Below are positions 34,836-44,230 of a stretch of DNA of 64,000 nucleotides, piece by piece; the stretch's first letter is position 1, and each line of letters starts with the position of its first letter. The DNA is taken from assembly GCA_963780165.1 (NCBI GenBank), contig CAWABB010000001.1:1798001-1862000 (forward strand). Reading direction: 5' to 3'. The translations under genes were made by a program, and so were the position numbers. The notes beneath the pieces were generated by a model, which was given only the letters and a program-made list of their open reading frames with translations, was not told the origin of the DNA and did not search any database. This DNA is from CAWABB01 sp963780165 (lineage in GTDB: Bacteria; Bacteroidota; Ignavibacteria; UBA10030; UBA6906).

Positions 34836-35543
34836 CTAGTCGCAGCACCCTCCGTGAGGAGCGGCCGGCAAGGGAGCCGCAGGGCTGACATACGGAATTC
34901 CCAGACCGAGCCCCCGCACAATCAACAACACGCCCAGCAGTGCGCCGAACCACGGGAGCATTGCGACGAGCTTCATCCTGAAGGAGCCCGGCAGTTTGTA
35001 TCCCGCCATCGACAACCCCAGCATGATGGGCACAGTACCCGTGCCGAAGCCGGCCATGAACATCACTCCGCCGGCCTCGGAGCCGGTCGTAGCCGCGCCG
35101 GCGAGCGCCGCCACAACGAACCCACACGGGAGAAAGCCGTTCAGCACGCCTACCAGAAACAACGCGAACAGCGACCGGCGTCGGAACAGCGAGCCCAGCG
35201 CGTCAGTCATGCGCCTCTGCACGGCATCGGCACCGGGGACACGGGGAAGGAAGCGGCGTGCAACCGCCGGGGCGAGGGATGTAAGAATCAGGAATGCGCC
35301 GAGAACAATGGAAAGGGCCTGCTGGTAGCCGAGAAGCGCGATGCCTCTGCCGATGGCGCCGACCACGAGGCCCAGCAGAGCGTATGTCACAATACGGCCG
35401 CTGTTGTAGGTAAGTCGACCTGCGAGGAGCGGCCATGCGGTCTTCCCGCCAGTTGGCAGCGCAAGCGCGATGGGCCCGCACATCCCGGCACAATGCACGC
35501 TTCCCATGACGCCGACAAGAAATCCCGATACAATCTCCATCAC
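34836..35543 (-). CDS. SafE/TauE-type (COG2836) membrane protein of the cbb3 cluster
   Basis: 235 residues with about six membrane helices. The family motif GSVHCAGMCGPIALAL is in the first helix and FLPCGFVVAALAGA lies mid-protein. The C-terminus ends GGCCD. Cysteines in helices 1 and 4 are placed as in DsbD/CcdA-like and copper-handling relatives. Such genes commonly follow ccoGH in cbb3 clusters and are thought to help copper delivery or redox maturation. That role is taken from context. It starts 7 bases after the fixH stop. Confidence 0.85.
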   Translation of the reverse strand: MMEIVSGFLVGVMGSVHCAGMCGPIALALPTGGKTAWPLLAGRLTYNSGRIVTYALLGLVVGAIGRGIALLGYQQALSIVLGAFLILTSLAPAVARRFLPRVPGADAVQRRMTDALGSLFRRRSLFALFLVGVLNGFLPCGFVVAALAGAATTGSEAGGVMFMAGFGTGTVPIMLGLSMAGYKLPGSFRMKLVAMLPWFGALLGVLLIVRGLGLGIPYVSPAAPLPAAPHGGCCD

Positions 35544-35550
35544 GGAGCCC

Positions 35551-36006
35551 TCAGTTCAGAACGACTTTCGCCTCTTCATAGTACTGCGCTCCGCCGGCGA
35601 GCCATTCGACCTTCACCGTCCAGAGCCCGGGGTGCAGCCACGGTGATTCAATACGCATCGTTCCGGACGAGTCCAGGCTGAGCGGCGCGGCAAAATCCAT
35701 CGCGCGGTCCGACGGACGGTAGAGCGTCACGGTTCCGTTCACCTCGCCGGACCGAGCGACCCCGGGGATCATGATCGTCACGCCGCCGGTCGTTCCGCTC
35801 ACCGTCATCAGGGCGCCCGAGGATCGCGCACGCTGGATGCTCTGAATCCGCCCCTCGTACTCGAGCCCCCGCTGGTAGTAGTCGTCCGCGACCAGGTCGG
35901 TCGGGCTCGAGAGCGCGATCCAGACCATCACTGCCAAGCCCACACCGAAGATCGCGAACGCGATCACGATCCCGGTCCCCCAGTTCAATGTGCGCGCCGC
36001 GTTCAT
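35551..36006 (-). CDS. ccoH: FixH/CcoH-family cbb3 oxidase assembly protein
   Basis: 151 residues. A short N-terminus (MNAARTLNWGTG) and one membrane helix at about 11-34 precede the family DDYYQRGLEYEGRIQS motif. An extracytoplasmic beta-domain ends in HPGLWTVKVEW. It helps assemble or stabilise the cbb3 complex. Its ATG overlaps the ccoG stop by 4 bases. Confidence 0.9.
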   Translation of the reverse strand: MNAARTLNWGTGIVIAFAIFGVGLAVMVWIALSSPTDLVADDYYQRGLEYEGRIQSIQRARSSGALMTVSGTTGGVTIMIPGVARSGEVNGTVTLYRPSDRAMDFAAPLSLDSSGTMRIESPWLHPGLWTVKVEWLAGGAQYYEEAKVVLN

Positions 36007-37448
36007 CGCTGCACCCCCGGACCGAGAAACGAGGTGTGAATCGTATGGAGCTTCTTCCCGTCCGCGTACACGCCAACGGTCAACGGTGTGCTCAGGCCCG
36101 TAAGCTGCTCGCGCTGCAGCAGAATCAGCAGCTTCGATTCCGCGATCCCCTGTGGCTCCGCCGCCAGGTCACCGCCCATGACCTCAATCTGCCCTTCCGT
36201 CTCCTCGAGGATGAACGTAACGGGCACTTTCACGAATGTCTTGTTCAGGACCTTCACGTCGTATACGTTGCTGACCCTGCCGTCCGGGCGGTCCTGATAG
36301 AACATCCCCGGAGTACGGAGAACCGTCACATCGACCTCGCTCCGATTGGCCAGCAAAACAGTAAGGACGCTCACGAGGAGAAGCAGCACCACCGAGTATC
36401 CGATGACGCGGGACGTCCAGAGGCGCGACGTGCCGGTGGCGATCGCCGTGGCGGAGTCGTACCGTACGAGCCCACGGGGTTTCCCGATCTTGTCCATCAC
36501 GGTGTCGCAGGCGTCGATGCATGCGGTACAGTTCACGCATTCCAGCTGCGTGCCGTTGCGGATGTCGATTCCTGTCGGACAAACCTCCACACACTGGTCG
36601 CAGTCGATGCAGTCGCCCTTCGTGCGGTCAGTGCCCCGGCGGAGCCTGCCCCGGGGTTCGCCGCGACGATAATCATACCCGATCACGATAGAGTTCTTGT
36701 CGAGGAGCACGCCCTGCAGCCTGCCGTACGGACAGACCAGGATACACGCCTGCTCGCGGAACCACGAGAAGATCCAATAGAACACCGTGCTGAAGATGAG
36801 CATCGCCGTGAGCCCGCCGATATGCCTGAAGGGCGGGTCGGTCACGATCGTCCAGAGCTGATCGGTCCCGATGATCCAGGCGAGCAGGGTGTTGCCGATA
36901 GCGAAGGCCAGCACGGCGTAGATGAGAAACTTCGTCCCCTTGCGGAGAAGCTTCTGGCTGTTCCAGGGGGACTCGTTCAGCCGGCGCTGCTGTCGGTGGT
37001 CCCCCTCCACCCAGTAGTCGATCTTGCGGAACACCATCTCCATGAATACGGTCTGCGGACAGACCCAGCCACAGAAAAGGCGCCCGAAGACGACCGTGAA
37101 AAGAATGATGAAGACGATCGTTGTGATGAGCGCTATGGCGAGCAAATAGAAGTCGTGGGGGCCGAACACGGTGCCGAACAGGATGAATCTCCGTTCGAGG
37201 ATGTTGAAGAGGAAGAACGGCGTGTCGTGCATGCGGACGAACGGCATGCCGACGAGGAAGGCCAGGAGGAGAAAGCTCAGGATCGTGCGCCACCGGTAGA
37301 AGCGGCCAGACGGCTGCTTGGGATAGATCCAGCTCCGCTTCCCCTGTTTGTTGACGATGGTCATCGAGTCACGGAAGCTCTCCGTGGCCTGACCCGGCTC
37401 CTCCGCCGCCCCCTCGGCCCGTACCGTTCCCCCGTCTGTGTCTCCCAT
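36003..37448 (-). CDS. ccoG: Cytochrome c oxidase accessory protein CcoG (polyferredoxin)
   Basis: 481 residues. Membrane helices in the N-terminal half include FCGWVCPQTVFME. Two 4Fe-4S motifs follow (CIDCDQCVEVCPTG and CVNCTACIDACDTVM), then a last membrane helix and a C-terminal immunoglobulin-like domain outside the cytoplasm. CcoG reduces copper or otherwise supports copper insertion during cbb3 assembly. Its ATG directly follows the ccoP stop. Confidence 0.95.
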   Translation of the reverse strand: MGDTDGGTVRAEGAAEEPGQATESFRDSMTIVNKQGKRSWIYPKQPSGRFYRWRTILSFLLLAFLVGMPFVRMHDTPFFLFNILERRFILFGTVFGPHDFYLLAIALITTIVFIILFTVVFGRLFCGWVCPQTVFMEMVFRKIDYWVEGDHRQQRRLNESPWNSQKLLRKGTKFLIYAVLAFAIGNTLLAWIIGTDQLWTIVTDPPFRHIGGLTAMLIFSTVFYWIFSWFREQACILVCPYGRLQGVLLDKNSIVIGYDYRRGEPRGRLRRGTDRTKGDCIDCDQCVEVCPTGIDIRNGTQLECVNCTACIDACDTVMDKIGKPRGLVRYDSATAIATGTSRLWTSRVIGYSVVLLLLVSVLTVLLANRSEVDVTVLRTPGMFYQDRPDGRVSNVYDVKVLNKTFVKVPVTFILEETEGQIEVMGGDLAAEPQGIAESKLLILLQREQLTGLSTPLTVGVYADGKKLHTIHTSFLGPGVQR

Positions 37449-38282
37449 TTATCCGGTTGCCTTTGTGCTATCGGCCGGAGCGGCATTCACGGCGGGCTCG
37501 ACGTACAGCGTTCCCTCCTGCTTCTTGGCATTCGGGGGGGCTGTTCCCTGCAGCGACAAGACGTAACTGGCGATTTCCTGTATCTGCTTTGGCGTAAACA
37601 CCAGCTGCCAGCTGATCATGCCTTTTGCCGCCACACCGTTCTTGATGGTTGCATACACGTTTGAGATGGCACCCCCGTGAATCCAGTACTGGTCGGTGAG
37701 GTTGGGCCCCACCACGCCCTGCCCCTGGGGACCATGACAGGAAACGCAGTACTTGCCGAACGCTTCTTTGCCGCGCCCGAGGGCTCCCGGGTCCACGAGC
37801 GCCGCGAGCGCGTTCTCGTCGATCGCACCTTCTTTCGCGATCATCATCCGCCGCTGGAGATCCGCCGCCGCGACCTCCTGCCGGTACTCCTCGACCATGA
37901 GCGGCGAACTCCCGAGCACATGATAGCTGATCATATAGGTCGCCCCGAAGACGATTGTCCCCAGGAAGAGCGTTGTGAACCAAGGAGGTATGCGGTTGTC
38001 CAGCTCCCGGATGTTGTCATACACGTGGTCGGGCATTTCGGCGTCGGCGGACTTCCCGGCAAGCGCATAGCGCCGCAGGAAGGCGAACGTCGCACCGAGC
38101 CGTTTCCGATCGGCCTCCGGGAGCACGAGGAGAAAGAAGAGGATCGCGATGATGATGATCGTGGTTGTCGCGGTAAGGTTCAGCGCGAAGGTGGTGCCCG
38201 GATCCCCGGACCCCGCCGCGAACGCGGCGCCGGTGGGCATGATGGGAAGGGTCATCATCAACATACGTCGCAGTGTTGTCAT
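37449..38282 (-). CDS. ccoP: cbb3-type cytochrome oxidase subunit III (monoheme CcoP)
   Basis: 277 residues. Hydrophobic segments lie at about 5-22, 33-55 and 102-121. The conserved YDNIRELDNRIPPWFTTLF stretch precedes the last helix. One cytochrome c domain has CVSCH at 179-183 and an axial Met candidate in KGMISWQ. Proteobacterial CcoP carries two hemes; only one motif is present here, so this is a monoheme form. It passes electrons to the CcoO part of the oxidase. Its ATG overlaps the ccoQ stop by 4 bases. Confidence 0.93.
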   Translation of the reverse strand: MTTLRRMLMMTLPIMPTGAAFAAGSGDPGTTFALNLTATTTIIIIAILFFLLVLPEADRKRLGATFAFLRRYALAGKSADAEMPDHVYDNIRELDNRIPPWFTTLFLGTIVFGATYMISYHVLGSSPLMVEEYRQEVAAADLQRRMMIAKEGAIDENALAALVDPGALGRGKEAFGKYCVSCHGPQGQGVVGPNLTDQYWIHGGAISNVYATIKNGVAAKGMISWQLVFTPKQIQEIASYVLSLQGTAPPNAKKQEGTLYVEPAVNAAPADSTKATG

Positions 38283-38467
38283 AGTCTCACTTCCTTTCCG
38301 CGCACGCTGTCATCGTCGAACGGGAGCCGCTCACAGTGGTCGATCCGCTCACGCGTGATATGGAACACCCGGACGACAATCAGGAGGAAGGCCAGGACCG
38401 AGAGTATGAGAGATACCTGGCCGATGTACTCCGAGCCGGTCAGGGATGAAAGATAGTGTGAGATCAC
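38279..38467 (-). CDS. ccoQ: CcoQ/FixQ-like small subunit of cbb3 oxidase
   Basis: 62 residues from a GTG at 38467, chosen because AGGAGG lies 9 bases upstream and the frame starts just after the ccoNO stop. One membrane helix (GQVSLILSVLAFLLIVVRVF) is followed by a charged tail (HITRERIDHCERLPFDDDS). The place between ccoNO and ccoP and the size fit CcoQ. The sequence family itself is too short to confirm by eye. Confidence 0.75.
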   Translation of the reverse strand: MISHYLSSLTGSEYIGQVSLILSVLAFLLIVVRVFHITRERIDHCERLPFDDDSVRGKEVRL

Positions 38468-38483
38468 GGTGGCTTTCCTCCTG

Positions 38484-40598
38484 TTACCGCTTCGCGCCTT
38501 TGATGTCGGTGCCCAGGCGCTGCAGGTACGCAATGAGGGCGATGATCTCCTTCTGCGGATCCGCCGGCGCCCCGGCCTTGGTGATGTCCGTCGCGAGCGC
38601 CTCGGCTTGAAGCTTGAGGTCCTCAACAGCGCGCTCATCGTAGCCGGCCGGGTACGGAACGCCGAGCGACTGCATGGCCCGGATCTTTGCAGCGGTCGAA
38701 CCGACATCCAGATCCTGCGACAACAGCCAGGGGTATGCCGGCATGATGGATCCTGGTGACATGGAGGTCGGCTCGTTCATATGGAGGTAGTGCCAGAGAT
38801 TCGGAAACTTGCCGCCGACGCGATGGAGATCAGGCCCTGTCCGTTTGGACCCCCAGAGGAACGGATGGTCGTAGACAAATTCCCCGGCCTTCGAGTACTC
38901 GCCGTAGCGCTCCGTCTCCGACCGGAACGGGCGCACCATCTGGGAGTGACAGTTGTTGCACCCCTCGCGGATGTAAATGTCCCGTCCCTGGAGCTCCAGC
39001 GGCGTGTACGGCTTCACGCTGGAGATGGTGGGGATGTTGCTCTTTACGACGTAGGTGGGGATGATCTCGACCAGGCCGCCGATCAGGATCAGCACGAGCG
39101 CAAGGACAGTGAACTGCGCCGGTTTCCGCTCGATCCAGCGGTGGCGGGATTCCTTCGGACCGTGATGATCGGCCGCAAGCGGCGCTGCAGCAGCTTCGAC
39201 GGAGGCCTCAAACTTTCCCTGACGGGCCGTTTTGACCAGGTTGTACGTCATCACCACGACGCCGCCCAGATACAGGGTTCCCCCGAAAGCCCTGATCGTC
39301 CAGAACGGGACGATCTGCAGGACGGTTTCTAGGAAGTTCGGGTACTGCAGGGTTCCAAAGTCCGTGAACTGCTTCCACATCAGGGACTGTGTCAGGCCGG
39401 AGGTGTACATGGCCACCGCGTAGAACACGATGCCGAGCGTCCCGATCCAGAAGTGGAGGTTTGCCAGCGTGCGGGAATAAAGCGTCGTCCCGTACAGTTT
39501 CGGCACCAGCCAGTAGAGCATCCCGAACGTGAGGAACCCGTTCCAGCCAAGGGCCCCGACGTGCACGTGCGAGATGATCCAGTCTGTGTAGTGCATGATG
39601 GCGTTCACGTTCTTGAGCGAGAGCGCCGGGCCCTCGAACGTCGCCATCCCGTAGGCGGTAACCGCAACCACCATGAACTTCAGCACGGGGTCCTCACGCA
39701 CCTTGTCCCATGCTCCCCGGAGCGTCAGCAGACCGTTGATCATGCCGCCCCACGACGGGGCGAGCAGCATGACCGAGAAGACCGTACCGAGCGACTGCGC
39801 CCAGTCCGGCAGGGCCGTGTAGAGCAGATGGTGCGGGCCCGCCCAGATATAGATAAAGATCAGCGACCAGAAGTGGATGATGGAGAGCCGGTAAGAGTAG
39901 ACCGGCCGGTCAGCCGCTTTCGGGAGGAAGTAATACATCAGCCCAAGGAACGGGGTCGTGAGGAAGAACGCCACCGCGTTGTGCGCGTACCACCACTGGA
40001 CCAGCGCATCCTGCACGCCCGCATACAGGGGGTAGCTCTTCATGATCGACGCGGGCAGCTCAAACGAGTTCACGATGTGCAGAACGGCGACGGTGACAAT
40101 CGTCGCGATGTAGAACCAGATTGCCACGTACATGTGGCGTTCCCGCCGTTTGACCAGGGTGCCGAACAGGTTGATGGCGAAGACCACCCAGACCAGCGTG
40201 ATCGCGATGTCGATGGGCCATTCCAGCTCCGCATACTCCTTGCTGGTCGTGAGTCCCAGCGGGAGCGTCAAGGCGGCGGAGACGATGATCCCCTGCCAGC
40301 CCCAGAAGTGGATCCACCCCAGCAGCCTGCTGAACATCGGCGTCTTGCACAGGCGGGGAAGTGAATAGTAGATGCCCGTGAAGACCGCGTTCCCCACGAA
40401 GGCAAAGATCACGGCGTTCGTGTGCAGCGGCCGGATGCGGCCGAAGGTGATGTACTGGAGGCCGGCGTTGAGCGAGGGGATGAACAGCTGGAAGGCGATG
40501 ATGACGCCGACCAGCATCCCCACAAGGCCCCAGACGACCGTCGCAATGGTGAACGCGCGGACGATCGTGTTGTCGTATCGGAAGCGTTCGAGTTCCAT
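38484..40598 (-). CDS. ccoNO: Fused cbb3-type cytochrome oxidase subunits I and II (CcoNO)
   Basis: 704 residues from the ATG at 40598, preceded by AAGGAA. Residues 1-455 are CcoN, with 12 or more helices, heme ligand His in IRPLHTNAV, copper and active-site residues around WWYAHNAVAFF, WAGPHHLLYT and SHVHVGALGWNG. A linker of about 35 residues leads into CcoO (about 490-704), with one helix, heme motif CNNCH at 547-551, and GPDLHRVGGKFPNLWHYLHM. Fusion of the two subunits is known in Bacteroidota. It is the high-affinity terminal oxidase core, made of heme b, heme b3, copper B and one heme c. Confidence 0.96.
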   Translation of the reverse strand: MELERFRYDNTIVRAFTIATVVWGLVGMLVGVIIAFQLFIPSLNAGLQYITFGRIRPLHTNAVIFAFVGNAVFTGIYYSLPRLCKTPMFSRLLGWIHFWGWQGIIVSAALTLPLGLTTSKEYAELEWPIDIAITLVWVVFAINLFGTLVKRRERHMYVAIWFYIATIVTVAVLHIVNSFELPASIMKSYPLYAGVQDALVQWWYAHNAVAFFLTTPFLGLMYYFLPKAADRPVYSYRLSIIHFWSLIFIYIWAGPHHLLYTALPDWAQSLGTVFSVMLLAPSWGGMINGLLTLRGAWDKVREDPVLKFMVVAVTAYGMATFEGPALSLKNVNAIMHYTDWIISHVHVGALGWNGFLTFGMLYWLVPKLYGTTLYSRTLANLHFWIGTLGIVFYAVAMYTSGLTQSLMWKQFTDFGTLQYPNFLETVLQIVPFWTIRAFGGTLYLGGVVVMTYNLVKTARQGKFEASVEAAAAPLAADHHGPKESRHRWIERKPAQFTVLALVLILIGGLVEIIPTYVVKSNIPTISSVKPYTPLELQGRDIYIREGCNNCHSQMVRPFRSETERYGEYSKAGEFVYDHPFLWGSKRTGPDLHRVGGKFPNLWHYLHMNEPTSMSPGSIMPAYPWLLSQDLDVGSTAAKIRAMQSLGVPYPAGYDERAVEDLKLQAEALATDITKAGAPADPQKEIIALIAYLQRLGTDIKGAKR

Positions 40599-40605
40599 GC
40601 GTTCC

Positions 40606-40782
40606 TTACGATAGATGATGATTCGAGTCCCGCGGCGCGGGATTCGGCTCGTCAAACAACATGCGTATAGATGGCGTCACGCGGTCATCGTACTGCCCCG
40701 ACCGGACCGCCCAGAGGAACGCCAGGAGAAATCCTCCCGCGAGCATCAGGCTGGCTCCGATCATGACCGCGATGACGGACAT
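40606..40782 (-). CDS. ccoS: cbb3-type cytochrome oxidase assembly protein CcoS
   Basis: 58 residues. The N-terminal helix (IAVMIGASLMLAGGFLLAFL) is followed by the family tail WAVRSGQYDDRVTPSIRML. Its ATG shares one base with the ccoI stop (TGATG), and it ends 8 bases before ccoNO. CcoS is needed to insert heme b and copper into CcoN. The frame is easily missed because of its size. Confidence 0.93.
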   Translation of the reverse strand: MSVIAVMIGASLMLAGGFLLAFLWAVRSGQYDDRVTPSIRMLFDEPNPAPRDSNHHLS

Positions 40783-43181
40783 CAGGCAATCCCTTTGCGT
40801 CGCGCCGCAATCCGCACCGACATGGTGGAGAGCAGCACGACGGTGATGGAGCTGAGCGGCATAAGGATAGCCGCCACCACGGGGGAAAGATCCCCGCGAA
40901 CCGCCACCCAGAGCACCGCCGCATTATACAGAAATGAAACCGCAAAACTCACGAGCACGATGCGCACCGCGGCCCGGGACAGATCCAGAAACGCCGGGAG
41001 CAGATGGAACGAGCCTCCGTGCAGAATCCCGTCGCTGGCCGGGGTGAACCGGGCTGCATCCTCCGACACCGCGATTCCCACGTCCCCTTCCTTGAGCGCC
41101 ACGGCATCGTTCAATCCGTCGCCAACCATCATCACGACTGCTCCTTCTTTCCGGAGTCCGCGAATGTGTTCGCGCTTCTCAGCCGGCGACTTCCCGAACT
41201 GCATCTCGACATTTCCGCCCAGGACGGCCTGCAGCGGGCGCCTGTCCCCCGCCGTGTCGCCCGAAAGCAGCCCGAGGCGATACCGCCCTCGCAGGGACGC
41301 GAACACTCTCTCGAGTCCATCGCGAAACCTCGTCCGGGCGACGAAGATCCCCCGCGTGGTGCCGTCTACGCCAACGGCCACGTGTGTCCGCCCGGGCATT
41401 GGCCCATCCGCACCCGCTACGAACCGCGACGATCCGAGCCGAACGGCATGCCCGTCAACCGTTCCCTCGATGCCTTCGCCGGGAATTTCGCAGAACTCCT
41501 CGACGGTTCCCGTGGCATCACCCTGGAGCGCGGCTGATAGCGCGCGGCTGAGAGGATGCGACGAGTGCTGCGCCAGCGATGCCACCAGAACCGCATCCTT
41601 CCGCGACAACCCCACTCCCTCGAACTGCAGCCCGACTCCGCCGGCACACGTCAGCGTGCCGGTCTTGTCGAAGAGAATCGTCGTGACGCGGGCGAGCTGC
41701 TCCACCACTCCAGCGTTCTTCAGGTAGAATCCTTTCCTGCCGAACAGCCGCATCATCGTCCCGAACGCAAACGGCGTCGCCAGCGCGAGCGCGCATGGAC
41801 ATGCAACAATCAGGACCCCGGTGATGGCGTCAAGCGCAATGCCCGCATCGCGCGGGAACCAGTACAGGCCTGTGAGCCCCGCACCAAGCAGGACGCCCGC
41901 GGTGAAGTACCTCGCCACCGTGTTCGACACCGTGACCAGGCTCCGGGATTCGTCTCGCTGATCGCCGTGCTCGTTCCACAGGCTCGTCAGATAGCTCTGC
42001 GAGACCTCCCGCACGACCTCAAGCTCGATCGCGCCACCGCGCTGCCGACCGCCCGCATGCACCAGGTCGCCGACAACGCGCTCGACCGGCGTCGATTCCC
42101 CCGTCACAAAACTGTAGTCGATGAGCCCGCGCCCGTACATCATGACGGCGTCGGCGGGGACGATGTCGCCGTTCCGGACCACGACGCGCTCGCCGACCAT
42201 AAGCTTGGATACCGGCACCGGACGCTCGCCGTCCTGATTACGTACCGTCACGGCCAGCGGGAAGTACGCCTTGTATGTGCGCTCGAAGTTGAGCGTGTCG
42301 TACGTCTTGGCCTGAAACAGCTTCCCGAGGAGCAGGAAGAACACCAGGCCGCTCATCGAATCCAGGAATCCCGGTCCTGCACCCGAGACGATGTCGAACA
42401 GGCTCCTTGCGAACAGGATAAGGATCCCCAGCGCGATCGGCACATCGAGGTTGACGATCCCACGCTTCAACCCTCCGGCCGCGGAGAGAAAGAACGCTTG
42501 TGAACTATACAGGAGCACGGGCAGGGACAGGGCAACATTCAGCGCCGAGAACAGCTTGCCCAATTCCGATTCCCCGCCGGCGAAATACTCGGGGAAACTC
42601 AGGAGCATGATGTTGGCGAAGCAGAATCCCGCTACGCCCACGCGCGCGTAGAGAGCGGCCATCGGCTGTGCCGGTGCGCGCCGCTCGGGAGAGGCAAACG
42701 AGAGCTCGGGCTCGTATCCGAGCGAGGCAAGAAGCTCGACGACGTTCCTGAGTGTCGTATCGCCGTTGAACCTGATAAAGAGCTGTCTCTTGAGAAAGTC
42801 CACGCGTGAATGGACAATTCCTGGGTCCAGGGCGTGCAGGTTCTCGAGCAGCCATACGCACGAGGCGCAATGCATCCCGGGAACAGTCAGCGTGGTGGTG
42901 TGAGTTGTGCCGTCGGTGAAATCGAGCAACCCTGCAACCACTTCGGGATCGTCAAGATACGCGTAGCGCGCGTCGCCGCCGAACCGGGGAGTCAGGCCCG
43001 GGGATTCCTCGCGCCGGTAATAGTCTCCCAGCCTGTGGCGCTCCAGCAAATCGTAGACCGTTTTGCACCCTTGACAACAGAACGCTTTCCCGTCGCCCTG
43101 AGGCACATCGCTCGGGACAGGATCGCCACAATGAAAGCAGCTCGTCTGGGGTGAGACTGCCTCGGCGTGAGGAAGGGGCAT
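40782..43181 (-). CDS. ccoI: Copper-translocating P1B-type ATPase CcoI/FixI
   Basis: 799 residues. An N-terminal cysteine cluster (CFHCG, CCQGCK) of the FixI type is followed by a heavy-metal-associated domain with GMHCASC. Eight membrane helices include the CPC copper site in IVACPCALALATPFAF. The phosphorylation motif is DKTGTLT, with TGES and GDGLNDA also present. It exports copper to the periplasm for cbb3 assembly. It is the first gene of the oxidase operon. Confidence 0.95.
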   Translation of the reverse strand: MPLPHAEAVSPQTSCFHCGDPVPSDVPQGDGKAFCCQGCKTVYDLLERHRLGDYYRREESPGLTPRFGGDARYAYLDDPEVVAGLLDFTDGTTHTTTLTVPGMHCASCVWLLENLHALDPGIVHSRVDFLKRQLFIRFNGDTTLRNVVELLASLGYEPELSFASPERRAPAQPMAALYARVGVAGFCFANIMLLSFPEYFAGGESELGKLFSALNVALSLPVLLYSSQAFFLSAAGGLKRGIVNLDVPIALGILILFARSLFDIVSGAGPGFLDSMSGLVFFLLLGKLFQAKTYDTLNFERTYKAYFPLAVTVRNQDGERPVPVSKLMVGERVVVRNGDIVPADAVMMYGRGLIDYSFVTGESTPVERVVGDLVHAGGRQRGGAIELEVVREVSQSYLTSLWNEHGDQRDESRSLVTVSNTVARYFTAGVLLGAGLTGLYWFPRDAGIALDAITGVLIVACPCALALATPFAFGTMMRLFGRKGFYLKNAGVVEQLARVTTILFDKTGTLTCAGGVGLQFEGVGLSRKDAVLVASLAQHSSHPLSRALSAALQGDATGTVEEFCEIPGEGIEGTVDGHAVRLGSSRFVAGADGPMPGRTHVAVGVDGTTRGIFVARTRFRDGLERVFASLRGRYRLGLLSGDTAGDRRPLQAVLGGNVEMQFGKSPAEKREHIRGLRKEGAVVMMVGDGLNDAVALKEGDVGIAVSEDAARFTPASDGILHGGSFHLLPAFLDLSRAAVRIVLVSFAVSFLYNAAVLWVAVRGDLSPVVAAILMPLSSITVVLLSTMSVRIAARRKGIA

Positions 43182-43215
43182 ACGCGGCAGAATGGAAGCA
43201 CAGGACTGTTAGCAA

Positions 43216-43245
43216 GAAACATACAAAAAACACCCTGGAAATCAA
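43216..43245 (-). promoter_or_regulatory. -33/-7 type promoter for the cbb3 oxidase operon
   Basis: On the minus strand: TTTG with its G at 43243, then 19 bases and TATGTTTC (43223-43216). The ccoI ATG is 34 bases further on. No Anr/FNR-like box (TTGAT-N4-ATCAA) was seen in this gap. Confidence 0.5.
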
Positions 43246-43311
43246 ACCTTGGAGCCGGGCGGGCCCTCCGACGAAAATCGCTCGAAGCCGTTTCAGGAAG
43301 CGAGAACGGGC

Positions 43312-44220
43312 CTAGAAGTAGAGCCCATACCACACCGCATTCGGCGAGATACGCACCGCAGGCGCCGGCAAGTGGATGAAATTCAGCGCCTCCGCGAGGA
43401 GCCGCAGGAATTCGGTGTCCTGCGGGATGATCTTCGTCAGGTCGTAATCCAGGCTCAGCATGACGATGCTGTAGGGGTTCGGCGTCGCCACATCCCTGAC
43501 CCCGTATCCAACCGCCAGCGCAAGCCAATCAGGCCAGACCGGCTCGACCGATCGCGGGAGCAGGTTGTTCACGTGGATGCTCAGCCAGAGCGTCTGCCCC
43601 TCGTAGTCGTCGAACATGATGTGCTTCTGCCCCTGAAAGCCCACGCCGCCCGGTTCGTTGATCAGATCCGAAGGATGGTAGGAAAACTTCATGTTGAAGT
43701 CCTTCAGCGGCGGCCAGTAGAACTGAGCCACGGGGTACAGCGCCCCGGCGAGGTTCGCGGCGAAGTCAACGCGATCGAAACCCCACGCCGAAAATCCGTC
43801 CTGCACCTCCACATAGGTCTGGAAGAGGATTGCGCCTGACGTGCCGAACCAGAGCGACTGTTCGGCGGACATGTTGGTCCACTCGAACGATTTTCTGAGA
43901 ATAAACGCTACGACGGTCGCGCCATAGAAGTGCCCGAGCTTGTCCACCCAGAGCCCGTACTCGAGGTCCTCCTGGAAGTGGAACGATGTGCGATTGTTCT
44001 TCCACCAGCCGTTCTGCTGGTATACATGGATTCCGACCATGGCTGCGGCGGTGAGGCCGCCGACGAGAACGAGGCGAGCCGTGTTCACGCCTTCCCGCGC
44101 GGTTGTCGAGTCAGCAGTGATTGGTGGTCGTGGGAGAGAATCGGCCGGGGCGGTTGTCTGAGCCATGGCCGACGCCCGGACAAGGAGCAGACACGGCAGT
44201 ATACAAGAGACGAGTTTCAC
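43312..44220 (-). CDS. DUF2279-family envelope protein
   Basis: 302 residues from a GTG at 44220, 10 bases after the stop of the gene upstream. A longer reading to 44271 would overlap that gene. A signal peptide (KLVSCILPCLLLVRASAMA) is followed by the family block containing HFQEDLEYGLWVDKLGHFYGA and VEVQDGFSAWGFDRVDFAANLAGA, with several aromatic strands after it. DUF2279 proteins resemble VanZ-like or membrane proteins of unknown function. The last strand ends VWYGLYF, compatible with outer-membrane insertion. Confidence 0.8.
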   Translation of the reverse strand: MKLVSCILPCLLLVRASAMAQTTAPADSLPRPPITADSTTAREGVNTARLVLVGGLTAAAMVGIHVYQQNGWWKNNRTSFHFQEDLEYGLWVDKLGHFYGATVVAFILRKSFEWTNMSAEQSLWFGTSGAILFQTYVEVQDGFSAWGFDRVDFAANLAGALYPVAQFYWPPLKDFNMKFSYHPSDLINEPGGVGFQGQKHIMFDDYEGQTLWLSIHVNNLLPRSVEPVWPDWLALAVGYGVRDVATPNPYSIVMLSLDYDLTKIIPQDTEFLRLLAEALNFIHLPAPAVRISPNAVWYGLYF

Positions 44221-44230
44221 CTCGAGGCGC

